Of a stretch of DNA of 64,000 nt, positions 1 through 9,492 are shown in pieces (the first letter of the stretch is position 1; each line of letters starts with the position of its first letter). The stretch comes from Bacteroidales bacterium. GTDB taxonomy: Bacteria > Bacteroidota > Bacteroidia > Bacteroidales > VadinHA17. Under the pieces are notes generated by a model. It was not told the origin of the DNA and searched no databases. It was given only the letters and a program-made list of their open reading frames with translations. The DNA is taken from the NCBI GenBank assembly GCA_003142255.1, contig PLLO01000007.1:46977-110976 (forward strand), written 5' to 3'. The position numbers were made by a program, and so were the translations under genes.

Positions 1-72
1 TCACTAAATTCAATATTGGGTCTGGGAAATAGCTATGATGAAAGTATTATCTGCATGCTAACCGGTAAATAA
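1..72 (+). CDS. C-terminal end of an unidentified gene (partial)
   Basis: Frame 1 is open from the window edge to a TAA at 70-72 and encodes the last 23 residues of a protein (ending ICMLTGK). The stop lies 11 bases before the ATG of the next gene on the same strand, so the two probably form an operon. Too little is visible to name a family. Confidence 0.55.
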   Translation, partial: SLNSILGLGNSYDESIICMLTGK

Positions 73-83
73 TAATCAGAAAG

Positions 84-587
84 ATGAAAGCAAAACCTGT
101 ATTACTTGTCATAATTACTCTAATTATCGGATTCGTTCTTGGAATGCTGGTATCAGCACAGGTACGGTTTCACAAACTGAAGCCCGTCCGTATATACTTC
201 TCAGAGGAGAGATTCAGGGAAGGTTTCTTTAATGCAATTCAGCCTGATGAAAAACAGAAAGCTGAGATAGTGGTGATTCTTGATAAATATGCAAAGCTTA
301 ACGGCAGCCTGCAGACTGACATGCGCAGGGAGCTTGATTCAAATATAAAGGAAATGCGCAAGGAGCTCGACTCCAAGCTTACCAAAGATCAGCTTGCAAG
401 ATTGAAGGAGATGGAGGAACAGCGTCAGGAGATGATCAGGCAAAACAGAAAAAACCGTAACGACTCAATTGATCGTCATAACAGACCCGGAGGTCCCCAG
501 GGTCATCCTTTTCAGGACGGAAGGCCGATGCCTCCTCCCGACAGACAATCGTTCCGGCCCGGTGATACTACCATGGTTAACCGGTAA
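84..587 (+). CDS. membrane-anchored LTxxQ/Spy-like periplasmic protein
   Basis: The 167-residue product starts with one hydrophobic helix (about residues 6-26, LLVIITLIIGFVLGMLVSA), probably a signal anchor. A charged, largely helical stretch follows (residues about 50-125) with a QPDEKQKAEI segment and an LTKDQLARLKEM segment, the pattern of Spy/CpxP-like periplasmic sensors and of small proteins next to Bacteroidota sigma/anti-sigma genes. The tail is rich in Pro, Gly, Arg and Asp. The last 11 bases overlap the convergent TPR gene. The family assignment rests on the LTxxQ-like helix only; a regulatory or chaperone role is inference. Confidence 0.7.
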   Translation: MKAKPVLLVIITLIIGFVLGMLVSAQVRFHKLKPVRIYFSEERFREGFFNAIQPDEKQKAEIVVILDKYAKLNGSLQTDMRRELDSNIKEMRKELDSKLTKDQLARLKEMEEQRQEMIRQNRKNRNDSIDRHNRPGGPQGHPFQDGRPMPPPDRQSFRPGDTTMVNR

Positions 588-2811
588 TGAAAAGCAGGTA
601 GTCAAGCAGAATCGGCAAATCATCTTTGTTTACACCTAATGAGAGCAGCAAATTGCGGTCTTCTGCGAATATTGCCATGAACTTCTCTCTTGTAATTTCA
701 CCTGTAATAATACTCTGCCTGTAATATTCGATCGCTTCTTTCTTCCTGCCGCGGCATAACGCCAGATGACCCATATTGATCAGGTCATGAGCATTCAGCT
801 TTCCTGCCGACAACCGTTCGTAATATTTTTCAGACTCATCAAACCGGCCAAGAGAAAAGTAGCAATAAGCAATAGGCCTCAGTATCTTGATATTGCCAGG
901 ATCATTATATTCTATCCTGAAATAGTGCTTGAGGGCAAGTTCGTACTCTTTAAGGTCAAGATAGCAGTGACCTGTAATAATTGCAGTATGCATATTGTCG
1001 GGTTCAATGTCCCCGGCCTGCAGGTAATACTCAAGAGCATCTTCATTTCTTCCGAGCCTGCGCAGACAGAACCCTATTTTCTTTATTGTCCATAGCTTTC
1101 TGTCTATCAGTTCGGCCAGTTTGTAATATTTCAGCGCCTCTTCGAAATCGGACTTCTGCTGAAAACAGTATCCAATTTTCTCATATAACTGAGCGTCATC
1201 AGACTTCTCCTTAAGTTGCTTCAGATACAGATCCAGGGCATCATCATAAAAATCTTTGCTGAAGAAGTAGTCTGCAAGACCTGCTTCAGCTTCAGCAGCA
1301 TTGGTGGTGAGCCTGAAAAATTCCGAATTATATATGTCAAGCTTGCCGGTGAAAATATCTTCGAACTCTTTTCTGTAGGGTGAAAGCTTAAAGAACCTGT
1401 ATATGTCCTGCAGATACTGGGTTACACTGGTCCTGAATTTTCTATTGGGGTCTGCAACGGCATCATCTTCCCCAAGCTCCTGCAATCCTTCAAGTTCCAT
1501 GCGGAATACCTTTAGCATCATGCTTTTTTGTGATGAAGGAAGATACTTAAGGTTCAGGATAAGGGAGTATTTATCCGAATTGCAGATAAAGGGTGTCTTG
1601 TACATGGCCTCCGCCATTTCATTTGTTCCGGGACCAAGGATCTCGTCCCTGAATATCTCGTCAACAACTTCATGGTCGGGATAAAATGGAATAAACCAAT
1701 TCTGGAAATCCTTGAAAAAGTCAAAATGCTTCAGGTTGGCAAATGCCGACATGTATACATCAGCTCCTTCCATCTGAAGCCTGGTAAGTTCCTCCATTGT
1801 CTTGAAAATCTCTTCCGAATCGCTGAACATTTCTGACCAGTCAGGATTTTTTTCTTCATTTATATCCTTTGGAAGGATATTATCGAGGTCGAGCCTCTCC
1901 TCGATCCTGGGCTGAAGCTTTGCTACCTGCGGAAGAATCTCATCATGCAGCTTCCTGCTCAGATCTTCGGTTTCTCTCGACCTGATCGTCTGCAGTACAA
2001 TTATCTTGCAATGCTCTTTAAATGCAGGCATTGCACTCATTTTACTTATCCTTGAGCTTATCTCCGGATAGAGCAGGAACCTGTCGTTATAGTAATGAAG
2101 ATTAAGTATCAGTCCTGATAACGCTCTTTCCATTACCTGTTCCTCTCCGTATTCATATATAGCTATGAGATGAAGCAGCTTCTCAGGCTGCCAGATCCGG
2201 AATGAGCTCAGGGTTATCGCTGTTGTAAATATGCATGATTCGTACCACCTGAACTTGCCCGAGTGAAGAATAATATCTATGAGGCTCTCTTCTGCTTCTC
2301 CATAATAATCTGTAAGCCATAAATGATTAAAGATATTTCCGATCAGCTGTTTGTGCTTCTTTGCTATTTCTGATTCAGGATCGGAATTAATTTCACTGTT
2401 AAGGTTCAGCAGTTCATCGAGTTCAGTTTTGAAAATAAGATCATCGACAGTTTCAACCAATGTTTTCCCTGTAAGTTTTTGTTCCTTTTCAGCCTGCTGT
2501 TTAACCCAGTAAGTATTCCAGCCAGAGTAATGTGACAATATGTCCTGTCTTACCTTATCGGAGAGTTCCAGTATTGACTGGATCAGTTTAAGATACACCT
2601 TGCTTCTTTCAGGATCATTGATGCCTTCAATGGTATAAGTGAGCATATTCCTGTAGGTCATCACCAGGTCGTCGTACTCATCATGGAAATCGCCGGAGGA
2701 GGCGTTTGTCATCATATCAGACAGTATATCAAGGCTTTGCTTGATCTTCCTCTCAGAAACCAGGTTGCAAAGCTTTTTGTGCTGCTGTATGGTTTTATTT
2801 ATATCTGTCAT
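577..2811 (-). CDS. tetratricopeptide-repeat protein
   Basis: This is a 744-residue protein without a signal peptide or clear membrane segment, so probably cytoplasmic. The first two thirds are helical and charged and match no family I recognise. The C-terminal part (about residues 510-700) holds consecutive TPR units, visible as repeats such as AQLYEKIGYCFQQKSDFEEA, LWTIKKIGFCLRRLGRNEDA and NMHTAIITGHCYLDLKEYEL. TPRs form helical scaffolds for protein-protein contact; the partner is unknown. Large TPR proteins of this layout are common single genes in Bacteroidota. The 3' end overlaps the convergent upstream gene by 11 bases. Confidence 0.85.
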   Translation of the reverse strand: MTDINKTIQQHKKLCNLVSERKIKQSLDILSDMMTNASSGDFHDEYDDLVMTYRNMLTYTIEGINDPERSKVYLKLIQSILELSDKVRQDILSHYSGWNTYWVKQQAEKEQKLTGKTLVETVDDLIFKTELDELLNLNSEINSDPESEIAKKHKQLIGNIFNHLWLTDYYGEAEESLIDIILHSGKFRWYESCIFTTAITLSSFRIWQPEKLLHLIAIYEYGEEQVMERALSGLILNLHYYNDRFLLYPEISSRISKMSAMPAFKEHCKIIVLQTIRSRETEDLSRKLHDEILPQVAKLQPRIEERLDLDNILPKDINEEKNPDWSEMFSDSEEIFKTMEELTRLQMEGADVYMSAFANLKHFDFFKDFQNWFIPFYPDHEVVDEIFRDEILGPGTNEMAEAMYKTPFICNSDKYSLILNLKYLPSSQKSMMLKVFRMELEGLQELGEDDAVADPNRKFRTSVTQYLQDIYRFFKLSPYRKEFEDIFTGKLDIYNSEFFRLTTNAAEAEAGLADYFFSKDFYDDALDLYLKQLKEKSDDAQLYEKIGYCFQQKSDFEEALKYYKLAELIDRKLWTIKKIGFCLRRLGRNEDALEYYLQAGDIEPDNMHTAIITGHCYLDLKEYELALKHYFRIEYNDPGNIKILRPIAYCYFSLGRFDESEKYYERLSAGKLNAHDLINMGHLALCRGRKKEAIEYYRQSIITGEITREKFMAIFAEDRNLLLSLGVNKDDLPILLDYLLFITG

Positions 2812-2962
2812 TTGAAAAATCTAATAATACAAATGGTAAAATATTTTATTGAATGATACCATTCTTATGCCTGCAACAATCAGGCCGTTAGGTGTAGAAT
2901 GACAAATTTGTACTTTTGATTTCAGATGAATATTCTTCTTGTACCGCTCCGGTATTGATCTC

Positions 2963-5263
2963 TCAGAACTGAAATCCAATGCTGAAGTATCTTTTAATCT
3001 TACTGAAGTACCTTTCCTTTCCGTATAATCCATGCATCAGTCCGACTTTAACTGGTCCCAGTATCGACATATAGCCAAGGCCCACTCCATATCCGGCAAG
3101 TGATGAATACCCCGAAGTCCTGCCAGCTTCCCTGGCTTCAGCCACATTCGCTCCAAGGGTAAGATGAAGATCCTTCATTAATTTCCAATCCAGCTCCATT
3201 CCCAGGCCTGCCATCTGCTTAACAGGTATTTCGTTGGTATGAAACCCGTACATCGCTATCGATCTGTTATTTACCGAAGTTATCCCTCCAAGCATGAAAA
3301 AGTTATTTTGAGATGGGAACGAATCGCATCTGCTTATGTAAAGTATATCTCCGCTCACAGAAAATGTAAGCCTTCCGGTTGAAGGGAAATAATGCTTCCA
3401 GTTTCCCCTTAAAGTATAAAACCTGCCAAACGAAAAGTCCCCGGGATTATCTTTGTCGTTTTCGGTCCTGTTTGGTCCAACTTTAGTGCTCCCGGATAAA
3501 AGGTCTGATACTCCGGCGGATATGTTAAGCAATGTGCCTTTTTCCGGGAAATGCCTGTTGTCCAGAGTATTTACCTGGTATTCGAAAGTGGAGGTAAGAT
3601 AATTATATGTCAGATATTTTACGTCGATTTCAGAAACGTACCCGGGCATCAGGTAACGATTTTCAAAATCAAATGAGAGACTCATCATCTGATTAAGTCC
3701 TAAAACACGATCAATGCTGACCCCTGTAGATAAATTCAAGTTCTCCCAGTCGCCTGTTTCGCCTCTCATGGTCAGAATTGGGATTAGAGTATTATCGGCA
3801 TTGAAATCAAATGATAATCCCAGGTTCTGATTTCTATCAAAAAATTGAAGAAATGACATTCTTGCTCTGTAATACTGCCCGAGAAATATGTCCATGCTGA
3901 ATTGAGATCCGTATGTCAGGAGATTTTTTATGGTAACAGACATGAGAATCCCGGGACCGATAGCGTTATCATAATGGGCAGATCCATAAAACATTGTTGT
4001 AGGTTTATCAGTGCAGTCAATTACAAGGATGAGAGAATCATTGCGCGGCTCAATCCTGTACTTGACCTTGTCGAACCAGTTCATGCCATAAATTAGCTCA
4101 ATCTTGTCAAAGAGCTTTGACTTATCAACTTTTTCACCGGGAGCAATATCAAGTACACCCAGCACCTGCCAGTCAGGTATATTGCTATTGCCGATTATTT
4201 CAATCCTGTCGAATGAATAATATTTTTTATCCAGGATATACGGCAAAGGTTCCTGTTTTCCCAGTTTATCAAGCGAATCAGCCAGTCTCCTGAAGTATTC
4301 TTTGTAAGGGAGTGCTGCTTTATACCCTATCTCAACAATAGAATCAACAGGATTGAAATCCATTGATGATATTTTTTTGACGACAGGTACAATCAGCTTG
4401 TCTATAAGCTTCTTCTGCTCATTGAAGTCATCAACGCTTCTCGAAAAACCTATCTGCATAACGATTCGGGAGAGACTCTGAAGTTCACTTTCCTTATAAG
4501 GATGAAATCCTACATATGAACCGATTAACAGATCAGCTCCCATATTTTTAGCTTCTTCTGCAGGGAAATTGCTTATAAGGCCTCCATCACTGAGCAAAGC
4601 AGTATCAATCTTTATAGGGGCAAAAACTGTCGGAATGGCCGAACTCGCTCTCATGGCATCGGGCAGATAACCAGATTTCATGTCCACCTTTTTGTAAGTC
4701 AGCAGATCGGCACTGACGCACATAAATGGAATGGGAAGTTTTGAGAACTCTTTTATATCTGCGGCAGGCCATGCATAAAAGCTAAGCGAATTCTCAAGCT
4801 GCTGCCCTGAAATTAACCCCGACGGAAGCTTGACTTTCTTCGAAGCCAGTGGCAGCGACATAACGCTATTATCGAAATATCTCTTTTCAGAAAACTTTAT
4901 TTTGTTCTGGGGAATTGTATTTGATAACAATAACTGCCAGTTCATCGATTTAAGGATCTTTTGAAGAGAGTCGGCGCTATACCCCATTGCATAATATCCG
5001 CCGATTATACTGCCCATGCTTGTCCCGGTAATAATATCAGGCCTTAAACCAGCCTCCTCCATGACTTTAAGGACGCCGACGTGTGCAATCCCGTGGGAAC
5101 CGCCTCCGCTCAGTACAAGCCCGACCTTAGGTCTCTTCTGGGAATTCTGAGCATCGGCAAACTGACCTATGAATAAAAGGCAGGACACTGCCAGCAAGGA
5201 TTTAAATGACAGACTTATAAGAGCGTCTGTAAAATTCATTTCCGGTTTGTGTAGTAATGCCAT
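2963..5263 (-). CDS. patatin-like phospholipase fused to a BamA/Omp85-type barrel (PlpD-like)
   Basis: This is a 766-residue outer-membrane protein. A signal peptide ends near residue 38 (FADAQ); an in-frame ATG at 5239 is an equally good start. The patatin domain shows the oxyanion-hole motif GGGSHG (53-58), the nucleophile Ser82 in GTSMG and the catalytic Asp226 in SDGG. A POTRA-like segment follows (about 355-430, beginning YSFDRIEIIGN), then a 16-strand-type surface-antigen barrel that ends in aromatic F (SIGFQF). The family is a type Vd-like lipase in which the barrel anchors or exports the lipase. The substrate is unknown; phospholipid is usual for the family. It is divergent from the YgiQ gene. 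Confidence 0.9.
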   Translation of the reverse strand: MALLHKPEMNFTDALISLSFKSLLAVSCLLFIGQFADAQNSQKRPKVGLVLSGGGSHGIAHVGVLKVMEEAGLRPDIITGTSMGSIIGGYYAMGYSADSLQKILKSMNWQLLLSNTIPQNKIKFSEKRYFDNSVMSLPLASKKVKLPSGLISGQQLENSLSFYAWPAADIKEFSKLPIPFMCVSADLLTYKKVDMKSGYLPDAMRASSAIPTVFAPIKIDTALLSDGGLISNFPAEEAKNMGADLLIGSYVGFHPYKESELQSLSRIVMQIGFSRSVDDFNEQKKLIDKLIVPVVKKISSMDFNPVDSIVEIGYKAALPYKEYFRRLADSLDKLGKQEPLPYILDKKYYSFDRIEIIGNSNIPDWQVLGVLDIAPGEKVDKSKLFDKIELIYGMNWFDKVKYRIEPRNDSLILVIDCTDKPTTMFYGSAHYDNAIGPGILMSVTIKNLLTYGSQFSMDIFLGQYYRARMSFLQFFDRNQNLGLSFDFNADNTLIPILTMRGETGDWENLNLSTGVSIDRVLGLNQMMSLSFDFENRYLMPGYVSEIDVKYLTYNYLTSTFEYQVNTLDNRHFPEKGTLLNISAGVSDLLSGSTKVGPNRTENDKDNPGDFSFGRFYTLRGNWKHYFPSTGRLTFSVSGDILYISRCDSFPSQNNFFMLGGITSVNNRSIAMYGFHTNEIPVKQMAGLGMELDWKLMKDLHLTLGANVAEAREAGRTSGYSSLAGYGVGLGYMSILGPVKVGLMHGLYGKERYFSKIKRYFSIGFQF

Positions 5264-5315
5264 ATTGATACATCTGAGACGTCAGCAAGATAGTTATTTT
5301 CAGTATTTTTATGAA

Positions 5316-7157
5316 ATGAAAACGGAGTCAGGAATAGCAGGAGGGTTCCTTCCATCTTCAAAAAAAGAGGTTGAAGATCTTGGCTGGGATCAGCCTGATG
5401 TAATTATTTTCAGCGGAGATGCCTATGTCGACCATCCTTCATTCGGTCCGGCAGTAATAGGAAGAGTAATTGAGAATGAGGGATTCCGTGTGGCGATTGT
5501 TCCGCAGCCAAACTGGAGGGACGATCTGAGGGATTTCAGGAAGCTCGGCAGTCCAAAATATTTCTTTGGCATCACAGCCGGCAATATGGATTCGATGGTG
5601 AATCATTACACTGCTGCACGACGGCTTCGTTCCGATGATGCATACACACCGGGGGGAATGGCAGGATTCCGTCCCGATTACCCGACTATTGTTTACACTA
5701 AGATACTTAAGCAGTTGTTCCCTGATGTTCCGGTAGTTATAGGCGGAATAGAAGCGTCGATGCGGCGGCTTACTCATTACGATTACTGGAAAGATACTCT
5801 TGAGCCGTCGATGCTCATCAGCAGCGGTGCCGATATGCTGATTTACGGAATGGGAGAGCAGCCGATAAGGGAAGTTATGCGCCTTCTTGCCAAAGGAGTT
5901 CCGTTTTATTCTCTTAAAACTGTGCCCCAGACCGCTATAGCCATAAGCAAGGATAACCCATTACCTCTTCAGAAATCCTGGAAGGACCAGATTCTGAACT
6001 CATATGAAAAGTGTCTTGCTGACAAGAAGCTCTTTACGGTCAATTTTGTTGTTTTTGAAAAGGAGTCAAACAAGATAGAAGCTGCCAGGCTAATCGAGCC
6101 TTCGGGGAACTCTCTTGTTATCATAAACCCGCCATTTCCGCCAATGGATGAGAAGGAGGCAGACAGGACTTATGATCTTCCATATATGTACATGCCTCAC
6201 CCCAGGTATAATAAAAAGGGACCTATCCCTGCCTATGAGATGATAAAGTTCTCTGTCAACATTCACCGGGGGTGCTTTGGAGGATGCAGCTTTTGCGCTA
6301 TCGCAGCGCACCAGGGAAAGCAGATTGTAAGCCGGTCGGAAAGATCTATCCTGAGCGAAATAGAAAAAATATCCCATCTGCCGGGCTTTAAAGGTTACCT
6401 GTCTGACCTTGGAGGCCCTTCGGCAAATATGTTCAGGATGAAGGGGAAGAATATGGATACGTGTCGTAAATGCTCAAGACCATCCTGCATCTGGCCGGGT
6501 GTATGTCCGAACCTTGAAACAAGCCACCAGGAACTGACGAGCCTTTATAAAAAGGTTAACAGGATTGATGGCATTAAAAAAGCATTTATCGGCAGCGGCG
6601 TCAGGTACGACCTGCTTTTCCCTGACTGGAACAAAAACGCAGGCAGAGCTGAAAGCGAATATCTCGATGAGCTTATTAAAGGCCACGTTTCAGGCAGGCT
6701 CAAGATTGCACCCGAGCATACTAATCATTTAGTGCTTAGCCTGATGAGGAAGCCTCCTTTTGAACTTTTCAGGAAGCTTAAATCAAGGTTCGATGCAATT
6801 ACAAAGCGTGAAGGATTGAATTATGAGATTATTCCATATTTTATATCATCCCATCCGGGCTGCACTGATAAGGATATGCAGGAGCTTGCAAATGAGGTGA
6901 AGAGCATGGGTATAAAGCCTGAACAGGTTCAGGATTTTACTCCGACACCTATGACATTATCTACGCTGATTTATTATACAGGCTTTGATCCTTACACGGG
7001 GAAGAAGGTATATGTGGCAAGAAAACCGGATGAAAAGAAACGTCAGAAAGAGTACTTTTTCTGGTATAAGACCGGCGACCGGCGACTAGTGACCGGCGAC
7101 AGGAAGAGGAGGGAAGGCAAAAGAAAGACCGGAACTCAAAAGCCCCGGTCTTTCTAA
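5316..7157 (+). CDS. YgiQ family radical SAM protein
   Basis: This is a cytoplasmic radical-SAM protein of about 613 residues. The family N-terminus (GGFLPSSKKEVEDLGWDQPD, then GDAYVDHPSFG) starts just after the ATG at 5316. The frame stays open to 5169, but that would overlap the divergent patatin gene. The [4Fe-4S]-AdoMet motif CFGGCSFC lies near residue 320, and a second Cys-rich stretch (CRKCSRPSCIWPGVCPN) is typical of the family. The reaction is not known. The extreme C-terminus is odd: it reads through a run of 7-bp GACCGGC-type repeats and a hairpin, giving TGDRRLVTGDRKRR and KPRSF, residues that are unlikely to be ancestral. Confidence 0.88.
   Translation: MKTESGIAGGFLPSSKKEVEDLGWDQPDVIIFSGDAYVDHPSFGPAVIGRVIENEGFRVAIVPQPNWRDDLRDFRKLGSPKYFFGITAGNMDSMVNHYTAARRLRSDDAYTPGGMAGFRPDYPTIVYTKILKQLFPDVPVVIGGIEASMRRLTHYDYWKDTLEPSMLISSGADMLIYGMGEQPIREVMRLLAKGVPFYSLKTVPQTAIAISKDNPLPLQKSWKDQILNSYEKCLADKKLFTVNFVVFEKESNKIEAARLIEPSGNSLVIINPPFPPMDEKEADRTYDLPYMYMPHPRYNKKGPIPAYEMIKFSVNIHRGCFGGCSFCAIAAHQGKQIVSRSERSILSEIEKISHLPGFKGYLSDLGGPSANMFRMKGKNMDTCRKCSRPSCIWPGVCPNLETSHQELTSLYKKVNRIDGIKKAFIGSGVRYDLLFPDWNKNAGRAESEYLDELIKGHVSGRLKIAPEHTNHLVLSLMRKPPFELFRKLKSRFDAITKREGLNYEIIPYFISSHPGCTDKDMQELANEVKSMGIKPEQVQDFTPTPMTLSTLIYYTGFDPYTGKKVYVARKPDEKKRQKEYFFWYKTGDRRLVTGDRKRREGKRKTGTQKPRSF
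7071..7103 (+). repeat. heptamer tandem repeat inside the 3' end of ygiQ
   Basis: ACCGGCG units occur at 7071, 7078 and 7092, with a diverged unit ACTAGTG at 7085 and a partial unit after. The reading frame continues through, producing a Thr-Gly-Asp-Arg-rich tail. Low-complexity insertions of this kind at gene ends are frequent in Bacteroidota genomes (inference). Confidence 0.7.
7122..7155. terminator. hairpin between convergent ygiQ and hydrogenase operon
   Basis: AGAAAGACCGG (7122-7132) pairs perfectly with CCGGTCTTTCT (7145-7155) around a 12-base loop. The 3' arm contains the last codons of ygiQ and abuts its stop. There is no long T-run, so factor-independent termination is uncertain, but the position between convergent genes fits a bidirectional terminator. 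Confidence 0.5.
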
Positions 7158-7183
7158 ACCTAAAAACCTATTTTTGAAAAACT

Positions 7184-7666
7184 CTAGTCGTATTCTTTTA
7201 TTATATTTCTTACATCATCCGGTGCAACACGACCGTAAGTCTTGTCGCCTACCAGTACCACGGGTGCAAGTCCGCAGGCTCCGACACACCTAAGGCTCGA
7301 CAAAGAAAACTTGTTGTCCTTTGTAACCTGACCAACATTTAATCCAAGTTCTTTTTTGAATTCCTCAAGGACTTTCTCAGCACCACGAACATAACATGCA
7401 GTTCCCAGGCAAATGCTGATCGGGTGCTTTCCCTTTGGAGTCATTGTAAAGAAGGAATAAAACGTTACAACTCCGTAGATTTTTGCTACGGGAACTACCA
7501 GCTCACCTGATATAACCTCCTGCACCTCGGCAGGAAGATAACCAAAATGTTCCTGGCAACTATGTAATACATTAATGAGTTCCTGGGGATCATTATTAAA
7601 CGATGTGCAAATCTCTTTAATCTTTGCAACATCTTCGTTTCTCAATTCTATTTTAATACTTGACAT
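7184..7666 (-). CDS. hydC: NADH-linked [FeFe]-hydrogenase subunit HydC (NuoE-like)
   Basis: This 160-residue thioredoxin-fold protein carries one [2Fe-2S] cluster: Cys in CLGTACY (about 89-94) and in LRCVGACGLAP (about 130-135). Length and motifs match NuoE/HydC, the small electron-transfer subunit that docks on the flavin subunit. It is the last gene of the hydrogenase operon, 36 bases after hydA. In the trimeric enzymes HydC helps pass electrons between NADH/FMN and the [2Fe-2S] chain. Confidence 0.92.
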   Translation of the reverse strand: MSSIKIELRNEDVAKIKEICTSFNNDPQELINVLHSCQEHFGYLPAEVQEVISGELVVPVAKIYGVVTFYSFFTMTPKGKHPISICLGTACYVRGAEKVLEEFKKELGLNVGQVTKDNKFSLSSLRCVGACGLAPVVLVGDKTYGRVAPDDVRNIIKEYD

Positions 7667-7702
7667 AGCCTTGAATTTTATTTTTGACCAACCGGTACAT
7701 TA

Positions 7703-9481
7703 TTATTGCTTTACTATTATTTTCTTCTTTTTATCAAAATATTTAGTGTGAAGCAGATGATGAGCTTTTTCACTGTTGGGTTTGTCGAGGAACTCCTTAT
7801 AAAGCTTGATTATGAAAGGATTCTCATGCGACTTTCTAAGTGGTTTGCTCTTGTCTTCAGCATAGATTGCTGCTGCTCTTGCCTTAATTATTTCGGAGTT
7901 TCCGTGATGCAGCGGTTGTCCGCCTCCACCGATACAACCTCCAGGGCAAGCCATAACTTCTATAGCATGGAACTGTGATTTTCCAGCTCTGACATCATCA
8001 AGCAGCTTCCTGGCATTGCCAAGGCCGTGAGCAATTCCGATATTGATCGGTAGTCCGTCAAAATCTATTGTTGCAGAGCGGACACCCTTTAATCCTCTTA
8101 GTTCTGTAAAATCGAGCCTCTCCAGTTTCTTTCCTGTCTGGAGTTCATAAGCTGTACGAACAGCTGCTTCGATTACTCCACCGGTGGTACCAAATATCAC
8201 ACCTGCTCCGGTTGATTCTCCCATAGGATCATCAAATTCTCCCTCTTCAAGATTATTCAGGTCGATATTTGCCTGCTTTATGAATTCACCAAGTTCCCTG
8301 GTAGAAATCGAGAAATCAACATCCCTGTTCCCGTCGGTCGAAAACTCTTCCCTCTGGCACTCGTATTTCTTTGCAAGACATGGCATAATAGAAACAACAA
8401 CCAGGTCTTTTCTGTCTACTTTTATCTTATCGGCAAAATATGTTTTTGCAATTGCTCCAAACATCTGCTGAGGCGATTTTGAAGTTGAGGGAACATCTTT
8501 TAGGTCGGGGAAATATTCCTCGAAAAAGTTTACCCATCCGGGGCAGCACGAGGTAAGAATAGGCATTCTTGCTGTTTTATCTCCCTTCAGATGCCTGTTA
8601 AGACGATCGAGAAATTCTGTGCCTTCTTCCATAATTGTAAGATCGGCAGCAAAGTCGGTATCAAATATATAATTGAATCCGAGTGATCTGAGAGCGGTTA
8701 CCATTTTGCCGGTCACGAGGGTTCCCGGTTTCATGCCAAACATTTCTCCGAGAGCTGCACGAACAGCAGGAGCTGTTTGAACGATTACAGTCTTTGTAGG
8801 ATCAGCAAGAGCCCTAAGCACATTTGGAACGTGATTTACTTCTGTAAGGGCACCTGTCGGGCAAACAGCCACACACTGACCGCAATATGTACATGTTGAA
8901 AATTCAAGATTCTGTTCAAATGCAGGAGCTACGGCAGCCATGAACCCGCGGTTGACAGCAGATAATGCACCAACTGTCTGTACGGTGTTGCACATAGTCT
9001 CGCAACGGCGGCACATGATGCATTTGTCCAGGTCCCTTATTATAGAAGGAGAAAAATCCTTGCGATAAGTCGACATTTCAGCATACTCCTGTCCTGGAAT
9101 ATCCCTTATTCCCAGTCGGTGAGCCATGCTTTGGAGCTCGCAGTTGCCCGATTTAGGACAAACAAGACAATCTTTTGGATGATCTGAAAGTATAAATTCC
9201 ATCACCGTGCGGCGGGCATTCAGCACCCTGGGAGTGTGAGTCAATATAACCATTCCCTCTTCACAATTGGTAGAGCAGGAGGGAGCAAGATTGCGTCGCT
9301 TCTGCACTTCAACGACACAGAGACGGCAACCACCGGGTTTATTCTCGATGTTCATATCCTTCAATTCCATGTAGCATAATGTCGGGATATCAATTCCCAG
9401 CTTTTTTGCAGCCTTATTTATTGTCGTACCCTTGGGCACTTCAACTTCCTTAGTATCTATAGTAAGCTTTATTGTTTCCAT
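7703..9481 (-). CDS. hydA: NADH-dependent (probably electron-bifurcating) [FeFe]-hydrogenase catalytic subunit HydA
   Basis: The 592-residue cytoplasmic enzyme interconverts protons and H2. N-terminal ligands: [2Fe-2S] Cys36/52/55/69, a His/Cys-ligated [4Fe-4S] motif (HPKDCLVCPKSGNC, 101-114), and two [4Fe-4S] clusters (CIMCRRC, 154-160; CTYCGQC, 197-203). All three H-cluster signatures are intact: TSCCPGW (310-316), MPCLAKKYE (366-374) and ACPGGCIGGGGQP (511-523). The modular size fits group A3, the HydABC type found in fermentative anaerobes. Coupling to NADH and ferredoxin is inferred from hydB and hydC beside it. The maturases HydEFG are not in this window. Confidence 0.95.
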   Translation of the reverse strand: METIKLTIDTKEVEVPKGTTINKAAKKLGIDIPTLCYMELKDMNIENKPGGCRLCVVEVQKRRNLAPSCSTNCEEGMVILTHTPRVLNARRTVMEFILSDHPKDCLVCPKSGNCELQSMAHRLGIRDIPGQEYAEMSTYRKDFSPSIIRDLDKCIMCRRCETMCNTVQTVGALSAVNRGFMAAVAPAFEQNLEFSTCTYCGQCVAVCPTGALTEVNHVPNVLRALADPTKTVIVQTAPAVRAALGEMFGMKPGTLVTGKMVTALRSLGFNYIFDTDFAADLTIMEEGTEFLDRLNRHLKGDKTARMPILTSCCPGWVNFFEEYFPDLKDVPSTSKSPQQMFGAIAKTYFADKIKVDRKDLVVVSIMPCLAKKYECQREEFSTDGNRDVDFSISTRELGEFIKQANIDLNNLEEGEFDDPMGESTGAGVIFGTTGGVIEAAVRTAYELQTGKKLERLDFTELRGLKGVRSATIDFDGLPINIGIAHGLGNARKLLDDVRAGKSQFHAIEVMACPGGCIGGGGQPLHHGNSEIIKARAAAIYAEDKSKPLRKSHENPFIIKLYKEFLDKPNSEKAHHLLHTKYFDKKKKIIVKQ

Positions 9482-9492
9482 TATTTCCTTGA

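Noticed and set aside
2821..3033. 70-codon minus-strand frame after the patatin-BamA gene
   Set aside because: It overlaps the C-terminal barrel of the larger gene in another frame and resembles nothing known.
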